DNA from: DATAQC01 sp038238185
GTDB taxonomy: Bacteria; Actinomycetota; Acidimicrobiia; Acidimicrobiales; AC-14
DNA: 64,000 bases
Direction: 5' to 3'
Assembly (NCBI GenBank): GCA_038238185.1
Contig: JBBRXY010000004.1
Span: 14,126 to 78,125 of the forward strand
Position numbers and translations under genes: made by a program
Notes under the pieces: generated by a model
Database searches by the model: none
Told to the model about the DNA's origin: nothing
What the model saw: the letters and a program-made list of their open reading frames with translations, nothing else
Shown: positions 1-7,899 of the stretch, piece by piece
Numbering within the stretch: position 1 is the first letter of the stretch
Layout of the letters: every line of letters starts with the position of its first letter

Positions 1-194
1 GTGGCCTGGCGCAGGTCGAGGTCGCCCCCCTGGGGCGAGACCGCCTCGATGGCCGACGGCAGTGCCGGGATGTCGGTCGCCTGGTCGGCAGTGGCCACCC
101 AGACCAGGCCACCGATGGCAGCGGCCACGATCACGGCCATGACGATTCGCTCACCCAGCGGTCGCCGGGAGGCGGGGATGGGATGGCGCTTCAT
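1..194 (-). CDS. Membrane-anchored hypothetical protein, N-terminal fragment
   Basis: The gene reads leftwards off the window edge, so only about 64 residues are visible. They form a basic head (MKRHPIPASRRPLGERIV), one hydrophobic segment at about residues 18-34 (AVIVAAAIGGLVWVA) and then an Ala/Pro-rich stretch that would lie outside the membrane. ATG at 192-194 follows a GGCGGG ribosome-binding-like run. It is divergent from the PASTA kinase, so the two may share a promoter region. I do not recognise the family and cannot say what the missing C-terminus does. Confidence 0.6.
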   Translation of the reverse strand, partial: MKRHPIPASRRPLGERIVMAVIVAAAIGGLVWVATADQATDIPALPSAIEAVSPQGGDLDLRQA

Positions 195-347
195 CCCGCC
201 ATCATCCCCCGCGACCGCCGGGTAGGTGGATGCAGTGCCACAAGAACGGCGCGCAGGCACGGTACCCTCGGTATCTACAGAAGCCGCATGGGTGGGGGGA
301 GCCATCTACGGCGAGCAGGGCACGGGCCCGGCACGGGGAAGGAGAAC

Positions 348-2327
348 TTGGCAACGACGCGGTTGGCGGAGTACATCGGAAGAGTTCTCGGAGGGCGTTA
401 CCGGCTCCTTGCCCCCATCGGCACCGGTGCCTCGGCCCACGTCTACCTGGCCGACGACGTCAAGCTCCGCCGTCGCGTCGCGGTCAAGATCCTCCACCCC
501 GCGCTGGCCGACGACGAGGGCTTCCTCCGTCGATTCCGGGCCGAGGCCCGTGCCGCGGCCGGCCTCAACCACGCCAACGTCATGGCCGTCTACGACTGGG
601 GTGAGGAGGCCGACGGGCCGTTCCTGGTCTGCGAGTTCCTGGGCGGCGGAAGTCTCCGCAGCATCCTCGACAATGGCACCCGCCTGACCCCGTCGCAGGC
701 CCTCATGGTCGGGCTCGAGGCGGCGCGCGCCCTCGACTACGCCAGTCGGCGGGGCCTGGTCCATCGCGACATCAAGCCTGCCAACCTCCTGTTCGACGAC
801 GAGGGGCGCCTGCGCATCGCCGACTTCGGCCTGGCACGCGCCCTAGCCGAGGCGGCCTGGACCGAACCTTCCGGCACCCTGCTCGGTACCGCCAGGTATG
901 CGTCGCCCGAGCAGGTTCGCGGGGCCCGCCTCGACGGCAAGGCCGACGTCTACTCGCTGGCCATCGTGCTCTACGAGGCCGTCACCGGTCGGGTCCCGTT
1001 CGTCGCCGACACCACCGTGGGCACGCTCATGGGCCGTCTCGAGCAGCCCATCCCCGTTGCGCCCGAGCTCGGTCCCCTCGGCCCCATCGTGGCTCGTGCC
1101 GGCCGTCCCGACGCGGCCGAGCGGCTCGACGCCATGGCCCTGGGCGCCGCCCTCCAAGCCACAGCCAACGACCTGCCTGCTCCGGGCCCCCTCCCGCTGG
1201 CCGGTATCGCCGCTCTCGACGACACCCTTGCCCGCCTCGATGCCGATCCCACCGAGATCGGTTTGCCGGTGCCGCCGTCGGGCACCGTCGGCCTGGCTGC
1301 GGGCGACACGACGCTGTCCATGCCGGTGATCCCGTTGCTGCCGGTGATCCCGTCGCCGACGGCCGCACCGGTCCCGTCGACCGCCCTTCGGCCGGCGCCC
1401 GTTCCTCCTCCAGCCGCGCCACCCTCGTTGTCCCGGGCCGGCCGCCGCCACCGGCGCCGGTGGCCGATCGTGGCGGTGGTGATCCTGATCCTGGCCCTCG
1501 GGGGCGCGGGCGGGGCCTACGCCGTCATCCAGTCGCGCCTGCCGAGCCATCCCGTCCCCAACGAGGTCAACCGATCGGAGGCCGAGGCCACAGCCGAACT
1601 TCGGGCCCTCAAGTTCAAGGTGGAGTTCCGGCGTCCCTTCGTCAACGGCACCACGGCCGGACAGGTCACCGACCAGAGCCCCGACGCCCGACCGGGCCGG
1701 ACCCTGAAGGAGGGACGGGCCGTGACCCTCACCGTGTCGAGTGGGCCCCAGCCCATCCCCGTGCCCAACCTGGTCAACCTCGATCGGGCCGCCGCGGAAG
1801 AGGCCATCACCAAGGCCGGCTTCGTCGTAGGCGACGTCTCCGAGGTCAACGACGAGGTCGTCCCCGCCGGTTCACTCCTCGATTTCAACCCCAAGTCGGG
1901 CATGGCGCCGACGGGTGCCAAGATCGCCCTCACCGTGTCGTCGGGACCCGCCCTCCGGGAGGTCCCCAGCGTCGCCGGCCAGAGCTTCTCCGCCGCCTCC
2001 GCCGCCTTGGCCCAAGTCGGTCTCGACGTGGCTCGGGCCGACGACTACAGCGACAGCGTTCCCGCCGGGCAGGTGGCCGGCACCAAACCGGCCGCCGGCA
2101 CGAGCGTCGAGCGGGGGTCGACGGTCACGGTCGTGGTCTCTCAAGGCCAGCCCACCGTTCCCGAACTGCGGGGCCTCACGGTCGCCGACGCCGCGGCCAA
2201 GTTGGAGGCCGCCGGGCTCAAGAAGGGCGGCGTCTACGGGCCTCCCGGGGGTCGCGTGTTCCTTTCCACCCCTGGATCGGGTACGAAGGTGAAAAGCGGC
2301 GACAGCGTCAGCCTGTTCATCCTCTAG
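348..2327 (+). CDS. pknB: PASTA-domain serine/threonine protein kinase (PknB-like)
   Basis: This is a membrane Ser/Thr kinase of the PknB/PrkC type, which senses peptidoglycan fragments through extracellular PASTA repeats and phosphorylates growth and division proteins. The kinase domain holds the ATP lysine (VAVK, K47), the catalytic loop HRDIKPANLL (D141) and DFG at 159-161. A Pro/Ala-rich juxtamembrane linker leads to one transmembrane helix at about 371-393, then four PASTA repeats to the C-terminus. I chose the TTG at 348 because AAGGAG lies just upstream. An in-frame ATG at 288, ten bases after a TATCTA box, would add 20 residues. No partner phosphatase is adjacent. Confidence 0.93.
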   Translation: MATTRLAEYIGRVLGGRYRLLAPIGTGASAHVYLADDVKLRRRVAVKILHPALADDEGFLRRFRAEARAAAGLNHANVMAVYDWGEEADGPFLVCEFLGGGSLRSILDNGTRLTPSQALMVGLEAARALDYASRRGLVHRDIKPANLLFDDEGRLRIADFGLARALAEAAWTEPSGTLLGTARYASPEQVRGARLDGKADVYSLAIVLYEAVTGRVPFVADTTVGTLMGRLEQPIPVAPELGPLGPIVARAGRPDAAERLDAMALGAALQATANDLPAPGPLPLAGIAALDDTLARLDADPTEIGLPVPPSGTVGLAAGDTTLSMPVIPLLPVIPSPTAAPVPSTALRPAPVPPPAAPPSLSRAGRRHRRRWPIVAVVILILALGGAGGAYAVIQSRLPSHPVPNEVNRSEAEATAELRALKFKVEFRRPFVNGTTAGQVTDQSPDARPGRTLKEGRAVTLTVSSGPQPIPVPNLVNLDRAAAEEAITKAGFVVGDVSEVNDEVVPAGSLLDFNPKSGMAPTGAKIALTVSSGPALREVPSVAGQSFSAASAALAQVGLDVARADDYSDSVPAGQVAGTKPAAGTSVERGSTVTVVVSQGQPTVPELRGLTVADAAAKLEAAGLKKGGVYGPPGGRVFLSTPGSGTKVKSGDSVSLFIL

Positions 2328-2372
2328 CCGCCCCCGCATCCGTCCCTCGTCTGTCCGTGTGAACGGCAGGTG

Positions 2373-2789
2373 TTACTTGGTAATCTCCTTGATGCGGGTG
2401 GCGATCAGCACAGCGTCGGGGGTCAGCGGCGACGCCTGCTCCTGAAGGGCCACGATGAGCTTGGTCAGGTCACCCTGCACCCGCACCTTGCCCGCCATGA
2501 ACGCTTGCATCCCCGCCTCCCGCGTGCCGTCGACGAACACGGCCTTGGCTGTCTCGTAATCGAGGCTGACGGTGACATCGGCCACCTCCAGATGGCCGAG
2601 GTCCATGTCGAGCCCCCCGGAGCTGGTGTCGATGTGGGCATTGATCGTGCCTTCACCGAAGGGGACATCGGTGATCACCTGGTTCATGCGCACAGGATTG
2701 GCGACGGGCTGCTCCGAGCTGCGCAGTTCCTCACGGATATTGCGGGCTTCGGTGATCCAGTCGTCGGAGAGAAAGGGGTAGGTGGCCAT
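2373..2789 (-). CDS. SCP2 sterol-carrier-domain protein
   Basis: The 138-residue product looks like a stand-alone SCP2 (sterol carrier protein 2) domain, a small hydrophobic-tunnel fold that binds lipids or acyl-CoA. Typical family features are the N-terminal FLSDDWITEA segment, the beta-strand region around GTINAHIDTSSGGLDMDLGH, and the C-terminal FMAGKVRVQGDLTKL motif. No signal peptide or membrane segment is visible, so it is cytoplasmic. It is convergent with the kinase gene 45 bases away. The ligand cannot be read from the sequence. Confidence 0.85.
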   Translation of the reverse strand: MATYPFLSDDWITEARNIREELRSSEQPVANPVRMNQVITDVPFGEGTINAHIDTSSGGLDMDLGHLEVADVTVSLDYETAKAVFVDGTREAGMQAFMAGKVRVQGDLTKLIVALQEQASPLTPDAVLIATRIKEITK

Positions 2790-2858
2790 CGCCAGCGAGG
2801 GTAGCGGGTGTCGGGTCGCCTTCCACCGTCAGGGTGCGAGGGGCGTAAACTTGTGGGC

Positions 2859-3137
2859 GTGGAAGCCTCGGGCACCAACGTCGACAGGACCGCCTCCGCC
2901 GAGATCGTGTTGGGGGAGTTGTGTGATGCGTGTGGTCAGGTTGTTCCACCCGAGGTGGCGGTGAAGGCCGAGCTGACGGTGAGCGGCGCCATGTGCCCCT
3001 CGGCGATGACGTTCCACCCCGACTGCGCCGACAAGGCGTCGGAGCTGTGGCACCCGGATCCCGACTCGTACTGCACGTACGACCCCCGGTTCCCCGAGAC
3101 GGGCCAGTGGACGTTGCCCGAGGAGGGCAAGGGCTGA
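2859..3137 (+). CDS. Small Cys-rich hypothetical protein
   Basis: A protein of about 92 residues with one Cys pair (LCDACG) and a later Cys/His group (CPSAMTFHPDC), which together could bind one zinc ion. No known family is recognised. The start is the GTG at 2859, seven bases after the -10 box TAAACT at 2846-2851, as in other leaderless genes here. An in-frame GTG at 2853 is the alternative. The next gene overlaps its 3' end, so the two are probably co-transcribed. Confidence 0.6.
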   Translation: MEASGTNVDRTASAEIVLGELCDACGQVVPPEVAVKAELTVSGAMCPSAMTFHPDCADKASELWHPDPDSYCTYDPRFPETGQWTLPEEGKG

Positions 3138-3634
3138 TCACTGTCGCCCGTGACGACGCCGTCGTGGGCTGGCGCTACTGGCAGGTGAGGGCGGGGCGGC
3201 TGCGATCGGTGACCCAGCGCCACATCGAGTGGAAGCCCGGCCAGGTGCTGTCGGCCCGGTGCGACGGGGCCGGCCACCGGGCCCCCGACTCCGGATGCGA
3301 GTGCGGGATCTACGGCTCACGCGACCTGGAGAACCTCCGCGAGCACGGACTGTGCCTGCCGGCCGGTGCTGTTGCCGTGGGGCGGGTGGCCCTGTGGGGG
3401 CGGGTTGTCGACGACGCGTCCGGGTGGCGGGCGGAGTTCGGCTGGCCGCTGGCGCTGGCGGTGGTGCCCGAGCTGGCGGCCGGCTCCGAGCTCGACGCCA
3501 CGATCGCCGCGTTGGGCGACTACGGCGTGCCCGTCGACACGATGGCTCTGGCCGACGCCGTGGCCGGGGTCTCTGCCGCCATTCTCGTCAACCAGGCGAT
3601 GGCCGAGCGCGCCAGCAGGACCCGTGCCGACTGA
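3107..3634 (+). CDS. Hypothetical protein with CECGIY cysteine motif
   Basis: About 175 residues. The recognisable part is a conserved-looking block with HIEWKPGQ, CDGAGHRAPDSGCECGIY and a Trp-containing strand region, which suggests a small metal-binding or beta-rich fold. The start is uncertain: GTG at 3107 overlaps the previous gene by 31 bases, and GTG at 3164 would remove 19 residues. It is coupled to the small Cys-rich gene upstream and followed by a triple 30-bp repeat before the hydrolase gene. Its function is unknown. Confidence 0.5.
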   Translation: MDVARGGQGLITVARDDAVVGWRYWQVRAGRLRSVTQRHIEWKPGQVLSARCDGAGHRAPDSGCECGIYGSRDLENLREHGLCLPAGAVAVGRVALWGRVVDDASGWRAEFGWPLALAVVPELAAGSELDATIAALGDYGVPVDTMALADAVAGVSAAILVNQAMAERASRTRAD

Positions 3635-3643
3635 ACCGGCGCC

Positions 3644-3736
3644 TCTGAGCGGGATGCCGGGCCCGAGCGGCCCTCTGAGCGGGATGCCGGGCCCGAGCGG
3701 CCCTCTGAGCGGGATGCCGGGCCCGAGCGGCCCTCT
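3644..3736 (+). repeat. Three tandem 30-bp GC-rich repeats (GPSG element, locus 1)
   Basis: Three exact head-to-tail copies of a 30-bp unit sit between the stop of the previous gene and the hydrolase ATG at 3738. Each unit contains GGGCCCGAGCGGCCC, a 5-bp palindrome around CGAGC, followed by CTGAGCGGGATGCCG. The same core recurs near 4841, 6315, 30664 and 31850. In the hydrolase frame it reads GPSGPLSGMP without stops. Confidence 0.85.
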
Positions 3737-3737
3737 C

Positions 3738-4541
3738 ATGCCGGGTGCCGAGCCCTTCCGGGCCGACGGCGACGGGCGTGGGGCGGGCGCCTTGGTGCTG
3801 CACGGGTTCACCGGGAGCCCACACTCGGTGCGAGGGGTGGCCCGGGCCCTGGCCGAGGCGGGTCTGGCTGTCCATGCGCCGTTGCTGCCGGGTCACGGGA
3901 CGTCGCCCGACGACATCCAGGCCACGGGGTGGGACGACTGGCGGGCGGCTGCGGAGGACGCCTGGGCCGAGCTGGCGGCGGGCGGCGATCCCGTGGTGGT
4001 CGTCGGGCTTTCCATGGGCGGAACCCTGGCGGTGGCGCTGGCCGCCGATCACCCCGAGATCACCGGCATCGTCGTCGTCAACCCCTACATCGACCCACCG
4101 GCGGCATCCTTCCAGGACCTCCTCCGGGGGCTCCTTGTTGCCGGCGAGACCTGGATCCCCGGCATCGGGAGCGACATCGCCCTCCCGGGTTCGCGTGAGG
4201 TGGGCTATGGCGGGACGCCCATCACGCCTCTGCTTTCGCTCTGCCAGGCCCTCGACCGGCTCGCGCCGCGCCTGGGCCGGGTCACGTGCCCGGTCCTGGT
4301 GATGACCAGTCGCGTCGACCACGTGGTCCCGCCGGTGTCGAGCGACGTCCTGGCCGACGGCGTCACGGGACCGGTCGAGCGGGTGTCGCTCGAGCACAGC
4401 TTCCACGCCGCCACCCTCGACTTCGACGGCGACGAGATCGAGCGCCGCACCGTGGAGTTCGCCACCTTGGTGGTGGATCGGCGGCGGCACGACGAGCCTC
4501 GGGCGGAAGAGTCGGGCCGACCCCCTACGATCGTCGGGTGA
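3738..4541 (+). CDS. Alpha/beta hydrolase (carboxylesterase / monoacylglycerol lipase type)
   Basis: A 267-residue hydrolase with the oxyanion region LHGFTGS, nucleophile elbow GLSMGG (Ser), a late acidic residue in SRVDHVVP and the catalytic His in EHSFHAATLD, so the full triad is present. It most resembles Est30-type carboxylesterases and monoacylglycerol lipases. ATG 3738 comes directly after the third 30-bp repeat. In-frame ATGs inside the repeats could add Gly-Pro-Ser-Gly tracts. Its stop overlaps the GTG of gatC (GTGA), although gatC also has its own -10 box. The natural substrate is unknown. Confidence 0.85.
   Translation: MPGAEPFRADGDGRGAGALVLHGFTGSPHSVRGVARALAEAGLAVHAPLLPGHGTSPDDIQATGWDDWRAAAEDAWAELAAGGDPVVVVGLSMGGTLAVALAADHPEITGIVVVNPYIDPPAASFQDLLRGLLVAGETWIPGIGSDIALPGSREVGYGGTPITPLLSLCQALDRLAPRLGRVTCPVLVMTSRVDHVVPPVSSDVLADGVTGPVERVSLEHSFHAATLDFDGDEIERRTVEFATLVVDRRRHDEPRAEESGRPPTIVG
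4526..4531 (+). promoter_or_regulatory. -10 box for leaderless gatC
   Basis: TACGAT ends six bases before the GTG of gatC, placing the expected transcription start on or beside the start codon. It lies inside the 3' end of the hydrolase gene, so gatCAB may be transcribed apart from the hydrolase. Confidence 0.5.
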
Positions 4542-4840
4542 CCGACCGGATCTCCCGCCAGGACGTGGCCCACGTGGCGGCGCTCGCCCGGCTCCGCCTC
4601 ACCGACGACGAGCTCGACCGGTTCACCCTCCAGCTGGGCGCCGTGCTCGACCACGCGGCCGATGTGGCGGCCCTCGACACCGCGGGCGTGCCGCCCACCG
4701 CCCATCCGCTTCCGCTGGTCAACGTCCTCCGCGAGGACACCGTCGTCGCCGGCCTCGACCGCGACGAAGTGCTCGCCCAGGCGCCGGCGGTCGAAGACGG
4801 GCGCTTCCGTGTCCCCCGGATCCTCGGTGAGGCCCCCTGA
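4538..4840 (+). CDS. gatC: Aspartyl/glutamyl-tRNA amidotransferase subunit C
   Basis: GatC is the small clamp subunit of the GatCAB amidotransferase, which converts Glu-tRNA(Gln) or Asp-tRNA(Asn) to the amidated form. The 100-residue length is normal and the N-terminal ISRQDVAHVAALARLRLTDDE helix region is typical, as is the ending VENGRFRVP-like VEDGRFRVPRIL. The GTG start overlaps the hydrolase stop, and its own stop overlaps the gatA ATG, giving a tightly coupled C-A-B operon. Confidence 0.95.
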   Translation: MTDRISRQDVAHVAALARLRLTDDELDRFTLQLGAVLDHAADVAALDTAGVPPTAHPLPLVNVLREDTVVAGLDRDEVLAQAPAVEDGRFRVPRILGEAP

Positions 4841-6312
4841 TGCCGGGCCGGAGCGGCCCTCCGAAGGGGATGCGCGACGCCTCGAACGGACACCACTCGG
4901 CGTCGGAGATCGCCCTGGCCGTCCGTTCGGGCCGGCGCACCGCAGTCGACGTGGTCGACGAGCACCTCGCCCGTATCGCCGAACGCGAGCCTGAGCTTCA
5001 TACCTTCAACACTGTGCTCGCCGACGAGGCCCGAGCCGCCGCGGTCAGGGTCGACGAAGTCGTCGCCGCCGGCGGTGACCCCGGGCCGCTGGCCGGTGTC
5101 CCCGTGGCCGTCAAGGACAACCTCTGCACCCGGGGCATCCCGACTACCTGCTCGTCGCGGATCCTCGAGCACTGGGCCCCGCCCTACGACGCCACCGTCG
5201 TGTCCCGCCTGGCTTCGGCCGGCGGGGTGGTCGTCGGCAAGACCAACCTCGACGAGTTCGCTATGGGATCGTCCACCGAGAACTCGGCCTTCGGACCCAC
5301 TCGGAACCCCCACGACCTCACCCGGGTGCCCGGTGGCTCGAGCGGCGGCAGTGCTGCGGCGGTAGCCGCCGGTTTCGCTCCGCTCGCCCTGGGCTCCGAC
5401 ACCGGTGGCTCCATCCGCCAGCCCGCTGCCCTCTGCGGGGTCGTCGGCGCCAAGCCCACCTACGGGATGGTCTCGCGTTACGGCCTGATCGCCTTCGCCT
5501 CCTCGCTCGACCAAGTCGGCCCGCTGGCCGCCACTGTCGGCGACGCCGCGCTCCTCCTCGAGGTGATCGGCGGCCACGACCCGGCCGATTCCACGTCGAT
5601 CCCGGACCCGGCGATTCTCTACCTGCGCGCCGCTGTCGACCAAGGTGTCGACGGGCTCCGCGTCGGCGTCGTCACCGAGCTGGCGGAGGGCGCTGACGCC
5701 GATGTGGCTGCCCGCCTCGACGAGGCGGTGCGGGCCCTGGAGGCGGCCGGAGCCAAGCTCGACGAGGTGTCGGTACCAGCGGCCACCCACGGGCTGGCGG
5801 CCTACTACCTGCTGGCGCCGGCCGAGGCCTCGTCCAACCTGGCCCGGTACGACGGCGTTCGCTATGGCCTGCGCGTCGACGGTTCCGATGTGACCGAGAT
5901 GAACCACCTCACGCGCTCGGCGGGGTTCGGCAACGAGGTCAAGCGCCGCATCATGCTCGGCACCTACGCCCTCTCGGCCGGCTACTACGACGCGTACTAC
6001 GGGCAGGCCCAACGCGTGCGTACTCTCATCATCCGCGACTTCGAGGCTGCCTACGCCGACCACGACCTGCTGCTGTCGCCCACCGCCCCCACCACGGCCT
6101 TCGCCCTCGGGGCCAAGACCGACGATCCCCTCACCATGTACCTGTCCGATGTCTGCACCATCCCGTCCAACCTGGCCGGCCATCCCGCCGTCTCGGTCCC
6201 CTACGGCACCGGCGACGACGGCATGCCCGTGGGAGTGCAGGTCCTCGCGCCGGCCTTGGCCGAGCACGCCATGTTCCGCGCCGCCGGCGCCCTCGAACGG
6301 AGCCGGACGTGA
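4840..6312 (+). CDS. gatA: Aspartyl/glutamyl-tRNA amidotransferase subunit A
   Basis: GatA is the glutaminase subunit and releases ammonia for tRNA-bound Glu/Asp amidation. The amidase-signature triad is complete: K92 (AVKDN), S167 in GGSSGG and nucleophile S191 in SDTGGS, with the 75- and 24-residue spacings usual for GatA. The first ten residues (MPGRSGPPKG) come from a copy of the dispersed GPSG repeat, so translation from ATG 4870 (MRDASNG) is an alternative that would match the family length better. The stop overlaps gatB. Confidence 0.96.
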   Translation: MPGRSGPPKGMRDASNGHHSASEIALAVRSGRRTAVDVVDEHLARIAEREPELHTFNTVLADEARAAAVRVDEVVAAGGDPGPLAGVPVAVKDNLCTRGIPTTCSSRILEHWAPPYDATVVSRLASAGGVVVGKTNLDEFAMGSSTENSAFGPTRNPHDLTRVPGGSSGGSAAAVAAGFAPLALGSDTGGSIRQPAALCGVVGAKPTYGMVSRYGLIAFASSLDQVGPLAATVGDAALLLEVIGGHDPADSTSIPDPAILYLRAAVDQGVDGLRVGVVTELAEGADADVAARLDEAVRALEAAGAKLDEVSVPAATHGLAAYYLLAPAEASSNLARYDGVRYGLRVDGSDVTEMNHLTRSAGFGNEVKRRIMLGTYALSAGYYDAYYGQAQRVRTLIIRDFEAAYADHDLLLSPTAPTTAFALGAKTDDPLTMYLSDVCTIPSNLAGHPAVSVPYGTGDDGMPVGVQVLAPALAEHAMFRAAGALERSRT

Positions 6313-7760
6313 CCGCCGGGTCCGAGCGGCCCCCTGAGGCGGGTGACGGTGACGGCTGGGAGACGGTCGTGGGCCTGGAGGTTCACTGCGAGCTGGCCAC
6401 CGCCACCAAGTTGTTCTGCGGCTGCCCCAATGCCTTCGGCGACGAACCCAACACCAATGTGTGCCCGGTGTGCCTCGGCCTTCCCGGATCGCTGCCGGTG
6501 CTCAACCGCCAGGCGGTGGAGCTGGCCATGCGGGTCGGGACCGCTCTGCACAGCGAGGTTCGACCCTCGGTCTTCGCCCGCAAGAACTACTTCTATCCGG
6601 ACATGCCCAAGGACTACCAGGTCAGCCAGTACGACCAGCCCCTCAACGCGGGAGGCTGGCTCGACCTGCCTGACGGCACCCGCATCGGAGTGACCCGCGC
6701 CCACATGGAGGAGGACACGGGCAAGAGCACCCATGTGGGCGGAAGCGGCCGGATCCAGGGCGCCGATCACTCCCTCGTCGACTACAACCGGGCCGGGGTC
6801 CCCCTGGTGGAGATCGTGAGCGAACCCGACATCCGTTCGGCCGAGCACGCTCAGGCGTATGTGAACGAGCTCCGGGCCATCCTCGTGGCCACGGGTGCGT
6901 CCGATGCCCGGATGGAGGAGGGTTCGCTGCGCATCGACGCCAACGTGTCGGTCAGACCGGCGGGCGCCACCGAGCTCGGGACCCGCGCCGAGATCAAGAA
7001 CCTCAACTCCGTGCGTTCGCTGCGGCGTGCCGTCGACCACGAGCGCGCCCGGCAGGTGGCCCTGTTGGAGGCCGGGGGCAGGGTGGTGCAGGAGACCCGG
7101 CACTGGAACGAGGACACCGGCGCCACCTCGTCGATGCGTTCCAAGGAGGAGGCGTTCGACTACCGCTATTTTCCCGAGCCCGACCTGGTGGCGCTCGACC
7201 CTGACCCGGCATGGGTCGCGGCGGTCGCCGCCGACCTGCCCAGTCTGCCGGCGGCGCGCCGGGCCGCTCTGGCGACCAAGGCCGGGGTGGCGCCCGCCGA
7301 CGTAGCCCTCGTGGTCGAGCAGGGCCTCGACCGCTTGGTCGAGGCGGCGATCGACCGTGGCGCCGACCCGCGACTCGCCCTGGCCCGGGCGACCAACGAG
7401 GTGGCCGCCGACCTCGCGGCCGGCCTCCTCCTCGATCCCGTCGCCTTCACCGCCCTCCTGGGCATGGAATCGGAGAGGCGGGTGACGGCGACCCAGGCCA
7501 AGGCGGTGCTGGCGGAGTTGCTGGCCAACGGCGGCGACCCCGCCGAGATCGCCGCCGGCCTCGGTTTCGAGGCCATGGCCGACGATGCTTTGGAGGCGGC
7601 CGTGGATGCCGCCGTGTCGGCCCACCCGGCTCAGTGGGAGCGCTACGCAGGAGGCGACCCGAAGCTCATCGGCTTCTTCGTGGGCAAGGTGATGGCAGCT
7701 ACGGGCGGCCGAGCCGACGGCCGGGCGGTCACCGCGGCGCTGCGCGCCCGCCTTTCGTAG
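6309..7760 (+). CDS. gatB: Aspartyl/glutamyl-tRNA amidotransferase subunit B
   Basis: GatB binds the misacylated tRNA and carries out the kinase and transamidation step. The 483-residue product has the GatB start block WETVVGLEVHCELAT, the zinc ligands C37, C39, C52 and C55, and a C-terminal YqeY-like helical domain ending in GRADGRAVTAAL. The N-terminal GSERPPEAG is again repeat-derived sequence ahead of the conserved region. The GTG start overlaps the gatA stop by four bases. Confidence 0.96.
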   Translation: MTAGSERPPEAGDGDGWETVVGLEVHCELATATKLFCGCPNAFGDEPNTNVCPVCLGLPGSLPVLNRQAVELAMRVGTALHSEVRPSVFARKNYFYPDMPKDYQVSQYDQPLNAGGWLDLPDGTRIGVTRAHMEEDTGKSTHVGGSGRIQGADHSLVDYNRAGVPLVEIVSEPDIRSAEHAQAYVNELRAILVATGASDARMEEGSLRIDANVSVRPAGATELGTRAEIKNLNSVRSLRRAVDHERARQVALLEAGGRVVQETRHWNEDTGATSSMRSKEEAFDYRYFPEPDLVALDPDPAWVAAVAADLPSLPAARRAALATKAGVAPADVALVVEQGLDRLVEAAIDRGADPRLALARATNEVAADLAAGLLLDPVAFTALLGMESERRVTATQAKAVLAELLANGGDPAEIAAGLGFEAMADDALEAAVDAAVSAHPAQWERYAGGDPKLIGFFVGKVMAATGGRADGRAVTAALRARLS

Positions 7761-7899
7761 GCGACCTAGCCGCAGTCCCGGCGGCCGTTCGCGCCGATCG
7801 GCCCCGTCCGGCAGCGCAGCGGGCGCCATGCCCGTATCGTTGGCCTGGTGATGCCAGGGGTGCAGTCCGGCCCGCGGTGGAGGGTGCAGTCGGTCCACC

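Noticed and set aside
3644..3736. CRISPR array
   Set aside because: The three 30-bp units are directly adjacent with no spacers between them.
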